Shown: positions 1 to 9,438, counted from the first letter of the stretch. The stretch is DNA of 64,000 bases from Martinezella tropici (GCA_000799755.1 JUHI01000001.1:992001-1056000); one strand, 5' to 3'. Made by a program: numbers and translations. Notes: generated by a model not told the origin, from the letters alone.

Positions 1-251
1 CCCGGCGCCTTGTTGGAATAGCCTGCTTCGAAGGCAGCGCCCTTCGGAATGACGGCGCCGGCATCCATGACCGGATCGACGCAGCCCATGATGATGTCGT
101 CAACCGTTTCGGTGTCGAGGCCGTTGCGGTCGCGGATCGCCTCCAGCGTCTTGGCGGCGAGGCGAACGGACGGCACTTCGTGCAGCGATCCATCCTTCTT
201 GCCGCGCCCGCGCGGCGTGCGCACGTGGTCGTAAATGAAAACCTCGGTCAT
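1..251 (-). CDS. Acetyl-CoA C-acyltransferase (thiolase), N-terminal part only
   Basis: The first 83 codons of a thiolase run off the left edge of the window. The translation starts MTEVFIYDHVRTPRGRGKKD and continues with a segment ending DIIMGCVDPVMDAG, the typical beginning of the thiolase N-terminal domain (substrate-binding loop start and the stretch before the active-site cysteine, which lies outside the window). Thiolases cleave 3-ketoacyl-CoA in the last step of beta-oxidation, or run the reverse condensation. The start codon at 249-251 lies 35 bases downstream of the acyl-CoA dehydrogenase stop on the same strand, so the two are probably one operon. A 3-hydroxyacyl-CoA dehydrogenase/enoyl-CoA hydratase commonly follows in rhizobia but cannot be seen here. 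Family certain; exact substrate unknown. Confidence 0.85.
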   Translation of the reverse strand, partial: MTEVFIYDHVRTPRGRGKKDGSLHEVPSVRLAAKTLEAIRDRNGLDTETVDDIIMGCVDPVMDAGAVIPKGAAFEAGYSNKAP

Positions 252-286
252 GTCTCATCTCCCTGCAGCGGCTGGCGCCGCCTTGA

Positions 287-2083
287 TCAAAAGGCTTCCG
301 CCGCCAGTTCCATCATCGTGTCGGCACCGGTTTCGATGCGGGCTTTGCGCAATGCCGTTTCCGGCATGATGCGCTCCATGTAGAACCGCGCCGTGACAAG
401 CTTGTTCTTCAGATAATCCTCGCGCGCACTGTCGCCGCTTGCAAGGCCATCCTGCGCCGCCTTCGCCATCTTCGCCCACATATAGCCGAGGACGACGAGG
501 CCGAAGAGGTGCATGTAGTCGGTCGAACCAGCGCCGGCATTGTCAGGCTTGGCCATGGCATTCTGCATGAACCACATGGTTGAGGCCTGCACGTCGTTCA
601 AGCCCTTCTTCAGATGCTTGGTGTAGAAAGCCATCTGCTCGTCGTTGCGGTTTTCCTCGCAGAAATCGCCGATTTCCTTGAAGAGGGCCATGACCGCGCG
701 GCCGCCGTTCAGCGCCAGCTTGCGGCCGACGAGATCGAGCGCCTGGATGCCGTTGGCGCCTTCGTAGATCATGGCGATGCGGGCATCGCGGACATACTGG
801 CTCATGCCGTGTTCTTCGATATAGCCGTGGCCGCCGAAGACCTGCTGCGCCATGACGGCGTGCTCGAAGCCCTTGTCGGTCATGACGCCCTTCAAGATTG
901 GCGTCGCGAGACCAAGGATATCATCGGCCGCCTGACGGTCTTTCTCGTCCGGGGAGCGATGGGCGATATCGGATTTCAGCGCCGTCCACAGCAGGAAGGC
1001 GCGACCGGCTTCATTGAAAGCGCGGATCGTCATCAGCGAGCGGCGGATATCGGGATGGACGATGATCGGATCGGCCTTCTTGTCCGGTGCCTTCGGGCCG
1101 GAAAGCGAGCGGCCCTGGATGCGCTCGCGGGCATAGTTGGCAGCATTCTGATAGGCAATCTCGGCGATGGAGAGGCCCTGCAGGCCAACCCCGAGACGCG
1201 CCTCGTTCATCATCACGAACATGGCGTTGAGGCCCTTGTTCTCGGCACCGATGAGGAAACCCGTCGCCTCGTCATAATTCATGACGCAGGTCGCGTTGCC
1301 ATGAATGCCCATCTTGTGCTCGATCGCGCCACAAGAGACCGGGTTGCGCGCGCCGAGCGAGCCGTCTTCCTTGACCATGAATTTCGGAACGATAAAGAGC
1401 GAAATGCCCTTAGTGCCCTCAGGTGCACCTTCGATGCGGGCAAGGACGAGATGGACGATATTATCCGTCATGTCGTGCTCGCCGGCGGAAATGAAGATCT
1501 TCTGGCCCGAAATCTTGTAGCTGCCGTCTGCCTGCGGCACCGCCTTGGTGCGCAGGAGGCCGAGATCGGTGCCGCAATGCGGCTCGGTGAGGTTCATGGT
1601 GCCCGACCAGGTGCCCTCGACCATTTTCGGAAGATAGGTCTGCTTCTGCGCATCGGAGCCGTGGACGAGGATCGCGGCGATCGCGCCCTGCGTCAGACCC
1701 GGATACATCATCAGCGACATATTGGCGGCGGAGGTATATTCGCCGACCGCGCAGTGCAGCACGTAGGGAAGCCCCTGCCCGCCGAACTCTTCCGGCACAG
1801 CGAGGCCGAGCCAGCCGCCTTCGCGATAGGCGCGGTAAGCTTCCTTGAAGCCCTTCGGCGTCGAGACTGTGCCGTCGTCATGGCGCACGCAGCCTTCCTG
1901 ATCGCCGGAATAGTTGAGCGGGAAGAGCACTTCCTCGGACAATTTGGCCGCCTCACCGACGATCGCCTCGATCATATCAGGCGTCGCATCGGCATAACCG
2001 GGAAGATTGTTGTAACGCTCCACCCCAAGCACATCGTTCAGGACGAAGAGCGTATCGTTCACCGGGGCCTTGTAGACTGGCAT
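287..2083 (-). CDS. Acyl-CoA dehydrogenase (long FadE-like form with C-terminal extension)
   Basis: A 598-residue FAD enzyme that introduces the trans-2 double bond into acyl-CoA, first step of beta-oxidation. It is about 200 residues longer than classic acyl-CoA dehydrogenases and carries the extra C-terminal helical domain found in the roughly 590-residue bacterial subfamily. Visible landmarks are [11 protein letters not shown] and ISAGEHD in the middle beta domain and [16 protein letters not shown] near residue 440, the position of the catalytic glutamate region. A good ribosome site (GGAGGAA) precedes the ATG. It is first in a probable operon with the downstream thiolase. Its promoter region carries a palindromic operator at 2150-2171 whose arms overlap the likely -35 element, suggesting repression by a fatty-acid or branched-chain acyl-CoA responsive regulator. 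Chain-length preference cannot be read from the sequence. Confidence 0.93.
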   Translation of the reverse strand: MPVYKAPVNDTLFVLNDVLGVERYNNLPGYADATPDMIEAIVGEAAKLSEEVLFPLNYSGDQEGCVRHDDGTVSTPKGFKEAYRAYREGGWLGLAVPEEFGGQGLPYVLHCAVGEYTSAANMSLMMYPGLTQGAIAAILVHGSDAQKQTYLPKMVEGTWSGTMNLTEPHCGTDLGLLRTKAVPQADGSYKISGQKIFISAGEHDMTDNIVHLVLARIEGAPEGTKGISLFIVPKFMVKEDGSLGARNPVSCGAIEHKMGIHGNATCVMNYDEATGFLIGAENKGLNAMFVMMNEARLGVGLQGLSIAEIAYQNAANYARERIQGRSLSGPKAPDKKADPIIVHPDIRRSLMTIRAFNEAGRAFLLWTALKSDIAHRSPDEKDRQAADDILGLATPILKGVMTDKGFEHAVMAQQVFGGHGYIEEHGMSQYVRDARIAMIYEGANGIQALDLVGRKLALNGGRAVMALFKEIGDFCEENRNDEQMAFYTKHLKKGLNDVQASTMWFMQNAMAKPDNAGAGSTDYMHLFGLVVLGYMWAKMAKAAQDGLASGDSAREDYLKNKLVTARFYMERIMPETALRKARIETGADTMMELAAEAF

Positions 2084-2566
2084 CTCTCGAATTCCTCCAA
2101 TTCGCCGGCGGACATCAGAGTCCGGCCGCTGCGTTACTCTTACAAAATATTGACGTTTGCGTAAACGTCAAATTTGCGAGCCGTGCTGAAATTTTGGTGA
2201 AGCCGATGATGCGGATCATATCGCGTGCCACCGATATCACCTCCTCACACAAGCAACCCGGCACTGCCGGCACGCAAGAATATCGGCGCGCGGGACAGCA
2301 GAACCGAAATAAAAGGTTAAAGATCTCCACCAAACTTAACGAGTTGTTTACCACGTTTCGTGAATTGTACGAGTTGAGCAGCAGTGCTTCGCGTTTCTTC
2401 AACTTATGCTTTGGTCACGCGCTGTCTTTGCCGCTCGGTTTGAGGAAAGCCAATACATTTATCCCTTTCCGAACGGCGGGATGCAGGCAGCGCGGCGATG
2501 CAGCAAAGTCTTCTTCCGTCAGCATGGCGGCCCGGGGTGGTCCATAGTTCGAGGCGAGCAAAAGAT
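2084..2566. other. Intergenic region between divergent acyl-CoA dehydrogenase and podJ
   Basis: A 483-base divergent promoter region. The end next to the acyl-CoA dehydrogenase contains the operator/promoter described separately. The middle (about 2270-2420) is more AT-rich than the surrounding genes and probably holds the podJ promoter, but I cannot point to a clear -35/-10 pair. Short open frames here have no coding character. Confidence 0.6.
2144..2171 (-). promoter_or_regulatory. Palindromic operator overlapping the acyl-CoA dehydrogenase promoter
   Basis: Arms TTGACGTTT and AAACGTCAA are separated by GCGT (2150-2171). Read on the minus strand, the arm supplies a TTGACG -35 element, followed after 16 bases by TATTTT at 2144-2149, so a bound protein would block RNA polymerase. 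The same arm sequence with the same spacing occurs before the nitronate monooxygenase gene (50585-50620). The core resembles the operators described for the MerR-family regulator LiuR of branched-chain amino acid and fatty-acid catabolism; that assignment is inference. Confidence 0.7.
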
Positions 2567-5500
2567 ATGAGCGGATCGCGATCAAATCCTACCGGCACGG
2601 GCGACTGGACGTCGCTGGATGCTCTGAGCCGCACGATCGAGGGGCTGGAGGCGCGCATCGAGGGGCTGATGGGCACCGCCGCCGCGCGCGATACACGCCA
2701 GCGCGTCGGTGCCAGCTATGCGCCCGCACCTGAACGTGCCGCACCGGAGCGGATGCCGCCGCGTCCCGAGCGCGAACAGCCCGCCAGCCGCGCCTATGAA
2801 CGCCCGCTGCGCAGCGAGCGCCAGGACATCGATCCCCGCCCCGATCCACTTGCCGAAATCCGCCAGCGCCAGCGCGCGCTTGAAGCAAACCGCGAACGGC
2901 TGCACGCCCGGCGCGAGGAAATCGCACATGCCGAGCCGCAACCGGCGCGGCGCCCAATCGACAGCTACCCCCAGCGCCAGCCGGCGCGCGCCGCTGCCGC
3001 CGAGGCACCGGTCGACATCGCTCAGGCGCTCGTCAATCTTCGCCAGGATCTGAAGCGCGATATCGCCGAAAGCGTCACCCGCGAGGTCACCGCGCTGCGC
3101 GCAGAAATCCGCGATATCCGCGAGAACGCCGAGGACAAGCATTTCGTCGCCGACGTCCGCCAGGACATGGCCCGGCTTGCCGACAGCATCAACCAGCTCG
3201 CCGGCCAGCCGGAAACCGCTGGTCTCAAGACCGAATTCGACGAGCTGCGCTCGCTGATGGACGGCCTTGCCCGCGAGGAATCCCTGCACCACGTCGAGCG
3301 CCAGGTCAGGGCCATCGACACGAGCGGCCTGCAGGACGAACTTGTCTCGCTCGCCTACCGGCTCGATGACATCAAGCAGCATCTCGGCGGCATGAACGAC
3401 AGCCCGGCCGTGCACGCGCTGGAAACCAAGCTGCTGACGATCGCGACCGCGATGGAGAGCCTCGGCTCGATGATGCAGCCGCAGGATCAGGCGATGCAGC
3501 GGCTGGAAGGCCGTTTGAGCGGCCTTGCCGACCAGATCGACGTGATGAGCCGCGATGCGGCACGACGTCAGCCGGCCGACGATCTCTCCGGACGGCTCGA
3601 AGCGCTCGCCATGCGCATCGACGAACTCGGCAGCGCCAAGGCCGTTGCCCGTCTTGAGGAACGTCTCGACCAGCTCTCGCATCTGATGGAGCGCTCGCAG
3701 AAGGCCGCTCCGCAACCGGAACTCGTCACCTATCTCGCCGACATCTCCCATAAGATCGATGCACTGGAGCATGGCTCGGTCGGCAATGTGATGGCGGACC
3801 GCCTGGATTACCTCGCCCGCCGCATCGACGAGATGGATTTCCATCCGCCCGCCCAGGCAGCAGGCATCGACGATAGCATGGTGCGCCGACTGGAAGGACG
3901 CCTGTCGGATATCGCGGCGCGGCTGGAAGCGAGCACCGCCGCTCCGCCCACGGACACGCAGGCGCTGCGCAATCTCGAAGAGCAGATCGCTCATCTCTCG
4001 ACGCTGTTGACGAACGAGCCTCGGGCCGTCGCCGATCATCTGCCTCCGGACTTCGACCGCCGGATGAGCGCCATCGAAGACTATATGGCGACCAATGACG
4101 AATACATCATCGAAGCGGCCCGCCATGCGGCGGAAACCGTCGTCGAGGCCTATTCGCGCGAAGGCGGGATGGGCCATGGCGCGCAGGCCGCCGACATGGC
4201 CGCGCTGACAGCGCTTGCCGATGACCTTCGCCATCTGGAAGACCTCAGCCGCGCCAGCGATGAGCGCACACATCGCACCTTCGAGGCGCTGCACGACACG
4301 CTGCTGCAGATCGCGGACCGGCTCGACCACATGGAGCATCGCAGGCCGGCGCCCGCCATGCCCGCTGCCCCCTTCGAAAGTGATGTCTTCGCTGACGAGG
4401 AACTGCCGGCCCTGAAGCCGCCGATGGCCGCGCAGCAGAAGGCCGGCCCGATCATCCGCACGGTCGCGCCCGCCGAAGCCCCGGTTTCCGCCGAAGTCGC
4501 GGTCGCACAGGCGATCGACGCCAACACCAAGGCCGAAATCAAGGCCGCCGCCAAGAAGAGCGGCAAGACCAGCCTGTTTGCGAGCCTCGGCAAGCGTTTC
4601 TTCACGCCCGAAAAAGCCGAGCCGATCTTTCCGCCGGATCGCCCGGTGATCGAACCGGCCCCATCGATCGATCCTGCCGACGTGGTGCCCGGCGAAGAGG
4701 CCAACGAACTGCTGGAGCCGGGCTCAGGCGCGCCTGACATCAAGAAGATCCTCGAGCGTGTGCGGGCCAGCCAGAACACCTCGCGTAGCGGAAACGCCCG
4801 CCAGCCGACCGAGAACGAGCGGGCCGATTACATCGCAGCCGCCCGCCGTGCAGCGCAGGCTGCCGCCATGGAAGTCGACCAGACGCAGCGCTCGGCTCCG
4901 GCTTCCAAGAAGGATACAAAGCAAGGCGGCGTGTTTTCACGCTTCCGCCGGCCGATCCTGCTCGCCATAGGCGCCGTCATGCTCGCCGTCATGGCCTTCC
5001 CGCTGGCGAACACGCTGACACGCGGCCAGAAGGCACCGCCACCGGCCGAAGTATCGACCACGGTCGCCCCCTCGGACAGCGCCGCGAGCAATACAGTCGC
5101 CGCCAATGCGAAGCCGGCCGTAACCGATCAGCAGGCTGTGGCAAGCCAGGCCGCAGCACCGGCAGCCTCGGCAACACAACCAGCCGAAGTCCAGCCTGCA
5201 GCCGCGTCCGCCGATCCCGCCGCCGCGCCTGTCAGTGATCACCTGACGGCTGCAGCTCCGCTTGGCGGCAATCCGGCCGCAACCGAAACCCTGACCCCGG
5301 CGGGCGGCACCGCACCCGCGCAGCAGACGGCGGCCTTCGTCCAGACAGACAAGCCAGCCACTGCAGCTCCAGTCGCCGCACCGGCTGCAACGGAAATCAC
5401 GGTGCCCGATGGCATCCAGCCGCCATCCCTCGTCGCAGCCGCCAAAACCGCCGATCCCGTCGCGCTCTTCGAAATCGGCGCGCGCTATACGGATGGCCGC

Positions 5501-6253
5501 GGCGTTCCCGCCGACATGAAGCAGGCTGCCGCCTGGTACCAGCTTTCGGCCGACAAGGGCTATGCCCCGGCGCAATATCGCCTTGCCAGCATGTACGAGA
5601 AGGGCAACGGCGTCGATCACGATCTCGCCAAGGCCAAGCAATATTACGAGCAGGCCGCCAACCAGGGCAACGCCAGCGCCATGCACAACCTCGCCGTCCT
5701 CTACGCTTCGGGCACGGCCGGATCGCAGGATTACGATAGCGCCGCAAGCTGGTTCAGCCGCGCCGCCGATCTCGGGGTCTCCGACAGCCAGTTCAACCTC
5801 GCAATCCTCTATGCGCGCGGCAATGGCGTGAAGCAGGACCTGCAGGAATCCTACAAATGGTTCGCGATCGCCGCAAAAAGCGGCGACAAGGACGCTGCCC
5901 AGAAGCGTGACGAAGTCGCCAACGCCATGAAGCCGGCTGATCTGGAAGGCGCGCGCGCCAAGGTCGATCTGTGGAAAGCCCAACAGGCCGATCCGAAGAC
6001 CAACGGCACCGACATCCCGGACGAATGGACGACCGGCAAGGGTGTCAACACAGCCTCCATTGACATGAAAAAAGCCATCCGCAACATCCAGGCCATCCTC
6101 AACAAGAACGGCTTCGATGCCGGCACGCCCGATGGCGCGATGGGCGACAAGACGGTGGCTGCCCTGAAGAGCTTCCAGAAATCGGTCGGCCTGCCGGCGG
6201 ACGGTCGGGTCACCGATCAGGTCGTCAAGGAACTGCTCGCCCGCAACAAGTAA
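2567..6253 (+). CDS. podJ: PodJ-like polar localization protein (coiled coil, TM, Sel1 repeats, peptidoglycan-binding)
   Basis: A 1228-residue polarity factor. Residues 1 to about 650 are charged, Arg/Glu/Asp/Gln-rich and strongly coiled-coil-like. A single membrane segment (PILLAIGAVMLAVMAFPLAN) lies near residues 795-817, followed by a long Ala/Pro-rich periplasmic linker. Sel1-like repeats (for example YAPAQYRLASMYEKGNG) occupy about 960-1110, and a peptidoglycan-binding domain (IQAILNKNGFDAGTPDGAMG) closes the protein. This domain order matches PodJ of Caulobacter, Sinorhizobium and Agrobacterium, which organizes the pole and cell-cycle-linked growth. The ATG at 2567 was chosen because it has GAGG upstream and starts the conserved part; an ATG 69 bases earlier is in frame but has no ribosome site. 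An intrinsic terminator follows. A beta-oxidation operon divergent from podJ is also what I recall from Sinorhizobium. Confidence 0.82.
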   Translation: MSGSRSNPTGTGDWTSLDALSRTIEGLEARIEGLMGTAAARDTRQRVGASYAPAPERAAPERMPPRPEREQPASRAYERPLRSERQDIDPRPDPLAEIRQRQRALEANRERLHARREEIAHAEPQPARRPIDSYPQRQPARAAAAEAPVDIAQALVNLRQDLKRDIAESVTREVTALRAEIRDIRENAEDKHFVADVRQDMARLADSINQLAGQPETAGLKTEFDELRSLMDGLAREESLHHVERQVRAIDTSGLQDELVSLAYRLDDIKQHLGGMNDSPAVHALETKLLTIATAMESLGSMMQPQDQAMQRLEGRLSGLADQIDVMSRDAARRQPADDLSGRLEALAMRIDELGSAKAVARLEERLDQLSHLMERSQKAAPQPELVTYLADISHKIDALEHGSVGNVMADRLDYLARRIDEMDFHPPAQAAGIDDSMVRRLEGRLSDIAARLEASTAAPPTDTQALRNLEEQIAHLSTLLTNEPRAVADHLPPDFDRRMSAIEDYMATNDEYIIEAARHAAETVVEAYSREGGMGHGAQAADMAALTALADDLRHLEDLSRASDERTHRTFEALHDTLLQIADRLDHMEHRRPAPAMPAAPFESDVFADEELPALKPPMAAQQKAGPIIRTVAPAEAPVSAEVAVAQAIDANTKAEIKAAAKKSGKTSLFASLGKRFFTPEKAEPIFPPDRPVIEPAPSIDPADVVPGEEANELLEPGSGAPDIKKILERVRASQNTSRSGNARQPTENERADYIAAARRAAQAAAMEVDQTQRSAPASKKDTKQGGVFSRFRRPILLAIGAVMLAVMAFPLANTLTRGQKAPPPAEVSTTVAPSDSAASNTVAANAKPAVTDQQAVASQAAAPAASATQPAEVQPAAASADPAAAPVSDHLTAAAPLGGNPAATETLTPAGGTAPAQQTAAFVQTDKPATAAPVAAPAATEITVPDGIQPPSLVAAAKTADPVALFEIGARYTDGRGVPADMKQAAAWYQLSADKGYAPAQYRLASMYEKGNGVDHDLAKAKQYYEQAANQGNASAMHNLAVLYASGTAGSQDYDSAASWFSRAADLGVSDSQFNLAILYARGNGVKQDLQESYKWFAIAAKSGDKDAAQKRDEVANAMKPADLEGARAKVDLWKAQQADPKTNGTDIPDEWTTGKGVNTASIDMKKAIRNIQAILNKNGFDAGTPDGAMGDKTVAALKSFQKSVGLPADGRVTDQVVKELLARNK

Positions 6254-6280
6254 GGCCAATACTGCCTGCGAACGCCATCC

Positions 6281-6310
6281 AAATGCCGGCGCGACAACGC
6301 CGGCATTTTT
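6281..6310 (+). terminator. Intrinsic terminator of podJ
   Basis: An 11-base perfect stem (AAATGCCGGCG / CGCCGGCATTT) with a 6-base loop CGACAA runs straight into a T tract. It lies 28 bases after the podJ stop. Confidence 0.88.
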
Positions 6311-6533
6311 GTTTGGGAGGCTCGCCGCCCCATCCCCTCTACTGCCGGCCGATCCTTGGATAACGTCACAGAAAAGCGGAAAAAGCCGGGTTAAGGTAAA
6401 GCCGGCCATTCGAAAACTGAGGCAACGGCGCCTTTCCTAAGGCTCTGGCAATGATTTCAGATTAGAATCCGCCGTTTAAGGGGAAAATGGGCTCCGGCCA
6501 TCGTGCCGCACAGCCTGCAAATGGGAACAAGGC

Positions 6534-7457
6534 GTGACGATCTATCTGCCGATCGCAGAACTGTCGGTGAATATTTTCATTATTCTCGGCATGGGGGCAG
6601 CCGTAGGGTTTCTCTCCGGCATGTTCGGCGTCGGCGGCGGCTTCCTCATCACGCCGCTGCTGATCTTCTACAACATCCCGCCCGTCGTTGCCGTCGCCAC
6701 CGGCTCGAACCAGGTCGTCGCTTCCTCCGTATCGGGGGCGCTTACCCACTTCCGGCGCGGCTCGCTCGACCTGAAACTGGGGACGATCCTGCTTGCCGGC
6801 GGCTTGGCGGGCGCGACATTCGGGCTCTGGTTGTTCGTGCTGCTGCGCCGGCTCGGCCAGATCGACCTGATCATCTCGCTGATCTACGTGCTGCTGCTCG
6901 GCACCGTGGGATCGCTGATGCTGTGGGAAAGCGTGCGCGCCATGCGCCGAGCGGCCGGCAAGCTGCCGCCGGCGAGCGGCAAGTTGCGCCATCACAACTG
7001 GGTGCAGCGGCTGCCGCTGAAGCTGCGGTTCAAGAAATCCAAGCTCTATCTCAGCGCCATTCCGGTGATCGGCCTTGGCTTCTTCGTCGGCATGCTGACG
7101 CCGATGGGTATCGGCGGCGGCTTCATCCTCGTGCCCGCCATGATCTATCTCCTGCGCGTTCCGACGAATGTCGTCGTCGGCACCTCGCTGTTCCAGGTCA
7201 TTTTCGTGACGGCCTTCACGACCATCGTCCAGGCCGCCACCAATTACTCCGTCGATATCATCCTCGCCTTCCTGCTGATGGTGGCTGGCGTCGTCGGCGC
7301 GCAATATGGCGTGCGCGTCGGCCAGAAGCTGCGCGGCGAACAATTGCGCGCACTCCTCGGCCTCCTCGTCCTTGCCGTCGGGCTTCGCCTGGCGATCACT
7401 CTCGTCGTCACGCCGGCTGACGTCTATTCCGTCGTCATGGAAGGAGTGAGCCGATGA
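6534..7457 (+). CDS. TauE/SafE family sulfite/organosulfur anion exporter
   Basis: A 307-residue inner-membrane protein with about eight hydrophobic helices. The family signature appears twice, in the two halves of the internal repeat: GFLSGMFGVGGGFLITPLL near residue 25 and GFFVGMLTPMGIGGGFILVP near residue 185. TauE/SafE proteins export sulfite, sulfoacetate or related anions. The start is a GTG with only a weak AAGG upstream. The last codons overlap the next gene as ATGA, so the TIGR02186 protein is translationally coupled to it. That pairing is recurrent in alphaproteobacteria, which suggests that the two act together at the membrane. Substrate unknown. Confidence 0.88.
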   Translation: MTIYLPIAELSVNIFIILGMGAAVGFLSGMFGVGGGFLITPLLIFYNIPPVVAVATGSNQVVASSVSGALTHFRRGSLDLKLGTILLAGGLAGATFGLWLFVLLRRLGQIDLIISLIYVLLLGTVGSLMLWESVRAMRRAAGKLPPASGKLRHHNWVQRLPLKLRFKKSKLYLSAIPVIGLGFFVGMLTPMGIGGGFILVPAMIYLLRVPTNVVVGTSLFQVIFVTAFTTIVQAATNYSVDIILAFLLMVAGVVGAQYGVRVGQKLRGEQLRALLGLLVLAVGLRLAITLVVTPADVYSVVMEGVSR

Positions 7458-8263
7458 GAAGGTTCGGACTGCTCCTCGCCGCCTCGCTGCTGCTTGCGCC
7501 GCTCGTCGCCAACGCGCAGGTGCTGCTCGACCAACCGACCACCTCGACCACGGCTCGCGAGACGATGGAGATCGGGACATCGACCAGCGAGATCGCCATC
7601 ACCTCCGACTTTACCGGCGCGGATCTGACGATTTTCGGCGCTCTGTCCAACACCGACCAACTGCTTCTGGCGATCGGCCAGTATGACATCGTCGTCGTGC
7701 TGGAAGGCCCGCGCGAGAATGCGACGGTGCGCAAGAAGGAGCGCGTCTTCGGCATCTGGGTCAACACCCGCTCGATGACCTTCGAGCACGTGCCCGAAGC
7801 CTATTCGCTATCGAGCACGCGCGCCGTCGACAATATCACCGCGCCGCTGGAACTCAGCGACCGCGGCATAGGGATCGACCATATTCCCCTCGCTCCGGTC
7901 GGCTTCGTCGGCAATATCGCCGATGTGCCGGAATTCCGGCAGGCCTTCCGTCGCCTGCAGACCGCCGGCGGCCTTTATGAAAGCGATCCGGCCGGCGTGC
8001 GCTTCGTCAGCTCCTCGCTTTTCAAGGCAACGCTCAGAATTCCCGCCGATGTGCCGAACGGCGTCCACACCGTTCGCGCCTATCTGTTCAAGAGCGGCAA
8101 GTTCATCGGCGAAAAGGCTCTGCCGCTGCGCGTCATCAAGACCGGCATCGAGCAGATGATCACGGATGCGGCGCACCAGCAGCCGATCACCTATGGCGTG
8201 TTTTCCGTATTGCTGGCTCTCGTGACCGGATGGGGTGCGAGCTTGATGTTCCGGAAAAACTGA
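7454..8263 (+). CDS. TIGR02186 / Alph_Pro_TM family membrane-anchored periplasmic protein
   Basis: A 269-residue protein with a clear N-terminal signal peptide (cleavage likely after VANA, before QVLLDQ), a predicted beta-rich periplasmic domain of about 210 residues, and one C-terminal membrane helix (YGVFSVLLALVTGWGASLMF) ending in RKN. This layout fits the alphaproteobacterial family TIGR02186, whose biochemical role is not established. The start codon overlaps the stop of the TauE/SafE gene (ATGA), and the family is usually found beside such an exporter. A role as a periplasmic partner or stabilizer of the exporter is therefore plausible, but it is inference from context only. Confidence 0.8.
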   Translation: MRRFGLLLAASLLLAPLVANAQVLLDQPTTSTTARETMEIGTSTSEIAITSDFTGADLTIFGALSNTDQLLLAIGQYDIVVVLEGPRENATVRKKERVFGIWVNTRSMTFEHVPEAYSLSSTRAVDNITAPLELSDRGIGIDHIPLAPVGFVGNIADVPEFRQAFRRLQTAGGLYESDPAGVRFVSSSLFKATLRIPADVPNGVHTVRAYLFKSGKFIGEKALPLRVIKTGIEQMITDAAHQQPITYGVFSVLLALVTGWGASLMFRKN

Positions 8264-8767
8264 TCAGCCGCTTTTCCTGCGACCGACGACCTCCAGATAG
8301 GCGTCGGTCAACCGGCGGAGGACTGAAGGCGTGCCCGGCGGCAACGCCTTGCCGAGATGTTGGGCGCGCAGCTCGTCCATGAAATCCGCCCAGAGCGTCG
8401 GGCCGCCATTTTCCAGAAGCTCCGCCCGGATCGACAGCTCCTCGGATACCGGCAGATGCTTGCGGCCCCAGGCGCCCATATGGGCGAAGAGCGGCACAAG
8501 GTCGATCGCCATTTCCGTCAGGCTGTAGACGGCCTTCTGCTTGTGGGTGGGGTCATCCGCACGGGTCAGCAGGCCGCGCTCCACCAGCCGCTTCAGTCGG
8601 TCGGCGAGAATATTGGACGCGATCCCCTCCTCCGAATTCTGCAACAGCTCGCGGAAATGCCGGCGATTGCCGAACATGATGTCCCTGATGATGATCAGGC
8701 TCCAGCGATCGCCGAGGATTTCCAGCGTCAGATTGATCGGGCAGCCGGAACGATGCAGTGCGTCCAT
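8264..8767 (-). CDS. HxlR-family winged-helix transcriptional regulator
   Basis: A 167-residue regulator. The family hallmark is clear: Cys at the start of the domain (HRSGCPINLTLEILGDRWSL), then the helix-turn-helix (FRELLQNSEEGIASNILADR) and the wing (LTRADDPTHKQKAVYSLTEM). The C-terminal 70 residues extend beyond the minimal domain. I chose the ATG at 8765-8767 because GGAG lies 7 bases upstream; a start 33 bases earlier (8800) has no ribosome site. The gene is divergent from a DHFR-like reductase, and the spacer contains a direct repeat (8781-8831). HxlR proteins often respond to electrophiles or oxidants and control the neighbouring gene, so the reductase is the likely target. Confidence 0.88.
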   Translation of the reverse strand: MDALHRSGCPINLTLEILGDRWSLIIIRDIMFGNRRHFRELLQNSEEGIASNILADRLKRLVERGLLTRADDPTHKQKAVYSLTEMAIDLVPLFAHMGAWGRKHLPVSEELSIRAELLENGGPTLWADFMDELRAQHLGKALPPGTPSVLRRLTDAYLEVVGRRKSG

Positions 8768-8780
8768 AGGGATCTCCAAA

Positions 8781-8831
8781 AACTGCTTGCATTTTGCCAT
8801 CAGTGTGACTAGCTTTCAACTGCTTGCTTTT
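8781..8831. promoter_or_regulatory. Direct repeat in the HxlR/DHFR divergent promoter region
   Basis: AACTGCTTGCATTT at 8781-8794 recurs as AACTGCTTGCTTTT at 8818-8831, 37 bases apart (close to 3.5 helical turns), between the two divergent genes. This is a candidate operator for the HxlR protein; binding is not demonstrated. Confidence 0.4.
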
Positions 8832-8877
8832 AGCAACCAGTTTTACTTTCAATACGGTTATCGCAATGGAGGACGTG

Positions 8878-9438
8878 ATGAGGAAGCTCGTGATCTGGAA
8901 TCTGATGACGCTCGACGGCTACTTCGAGGGAACGAAGCCCTGGGATCTCGATTTTCACATGCTCGCCTGGGGCGACGAGCTGGAGCGCTATGCGACGGAG
9001 CTTGGCAGCGAGGGCGATCTGCTGATCTTCGGCCGCAAGACCTATGAAGGCATGGCCTCCTATTGGCCGAACGCGTCGGACACACCTGAAATCGCCACTT
9101 ACATGAACGGCATCGCCAAGATTGCCGCCTCACGCACGCTCGAAAAGGCCGAGTGGAACAACAGCCGCGTCGTCCGCGACATTGCCGCCGAGGTGCAAAA
9201 GCTAAAGCAGGAGCCCGGCAAAACCATATTCGTCTTCGGCAGCGCCGAGGTGGCGGATGTGCTGCTCAAGGCTGGACTGGTAGACGAGATCCGCATCTGC
9301 CTCGTTCCCGTCGTGCTGGGATCGGGCAATCCGCATTTCAAGCCGGCTTCGCAACAGCGACCGTTGAAGCTGATCGACTCCAGCCCGTTGAAAACCGGAG
9401 CAGTGGTCCTGCGCTATGAACCAGTTGAGGCGGCTTAG
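8878..9438 (+). CDS. Dihydrofolate reductase-like protein (RibD C-terminal domain family)
   Basis: A 186-residue protein of the RibD C-terminal/DHFR fold. Visible family features are the start MRKLVIWNLMTLDGYFEG, LLIFGRKTYEGMASYW, an NADPH-binding-like stretch IFVFGSAEVADVL, and VVLGSGNPHF near the end. Members such as YwjB/YyaP are NADPH-dependent reductases of unknown physiological substrate; true folate reductase activity is not implied. GGAGG sits 5 bases before the ATG at 8878. Three in-frame upstream starts are possible but lack ribosome sites. The last 4 bases overlap the convergent pdeM gene. It is divergent from, and probably controlled by, the HxlR regulator. Confidence 0.85.
   Translation: MRKLVIWNLMTLDGYFEGTKPWDLDFHMLAWGDELERYATELGSEGDLLIFGRKTYEGMASYWPNASDTPEIATYMNGIAKIAASRTLEKAEWNNSRVVRDIAAEVQKLKQEPGKTIFVFGSAEVADVLLKAGLVDEIRICLVPVVLGSGNPHFKPASQQRPLKLIDSSPLKTGAVVLRYEPVEAA

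Noticed and set aside
614..2164. 516-residue open frame on the plus strand
   Set aside because: Antisense shadow of the acyl-CoA dehydrogenase; high GC third positions create it, and the product has no recognizable domain.
2582..4339. 585-residue open frame on the minus strand
   Set aside because: Antisense shadow of the podJ coiled-coil region.
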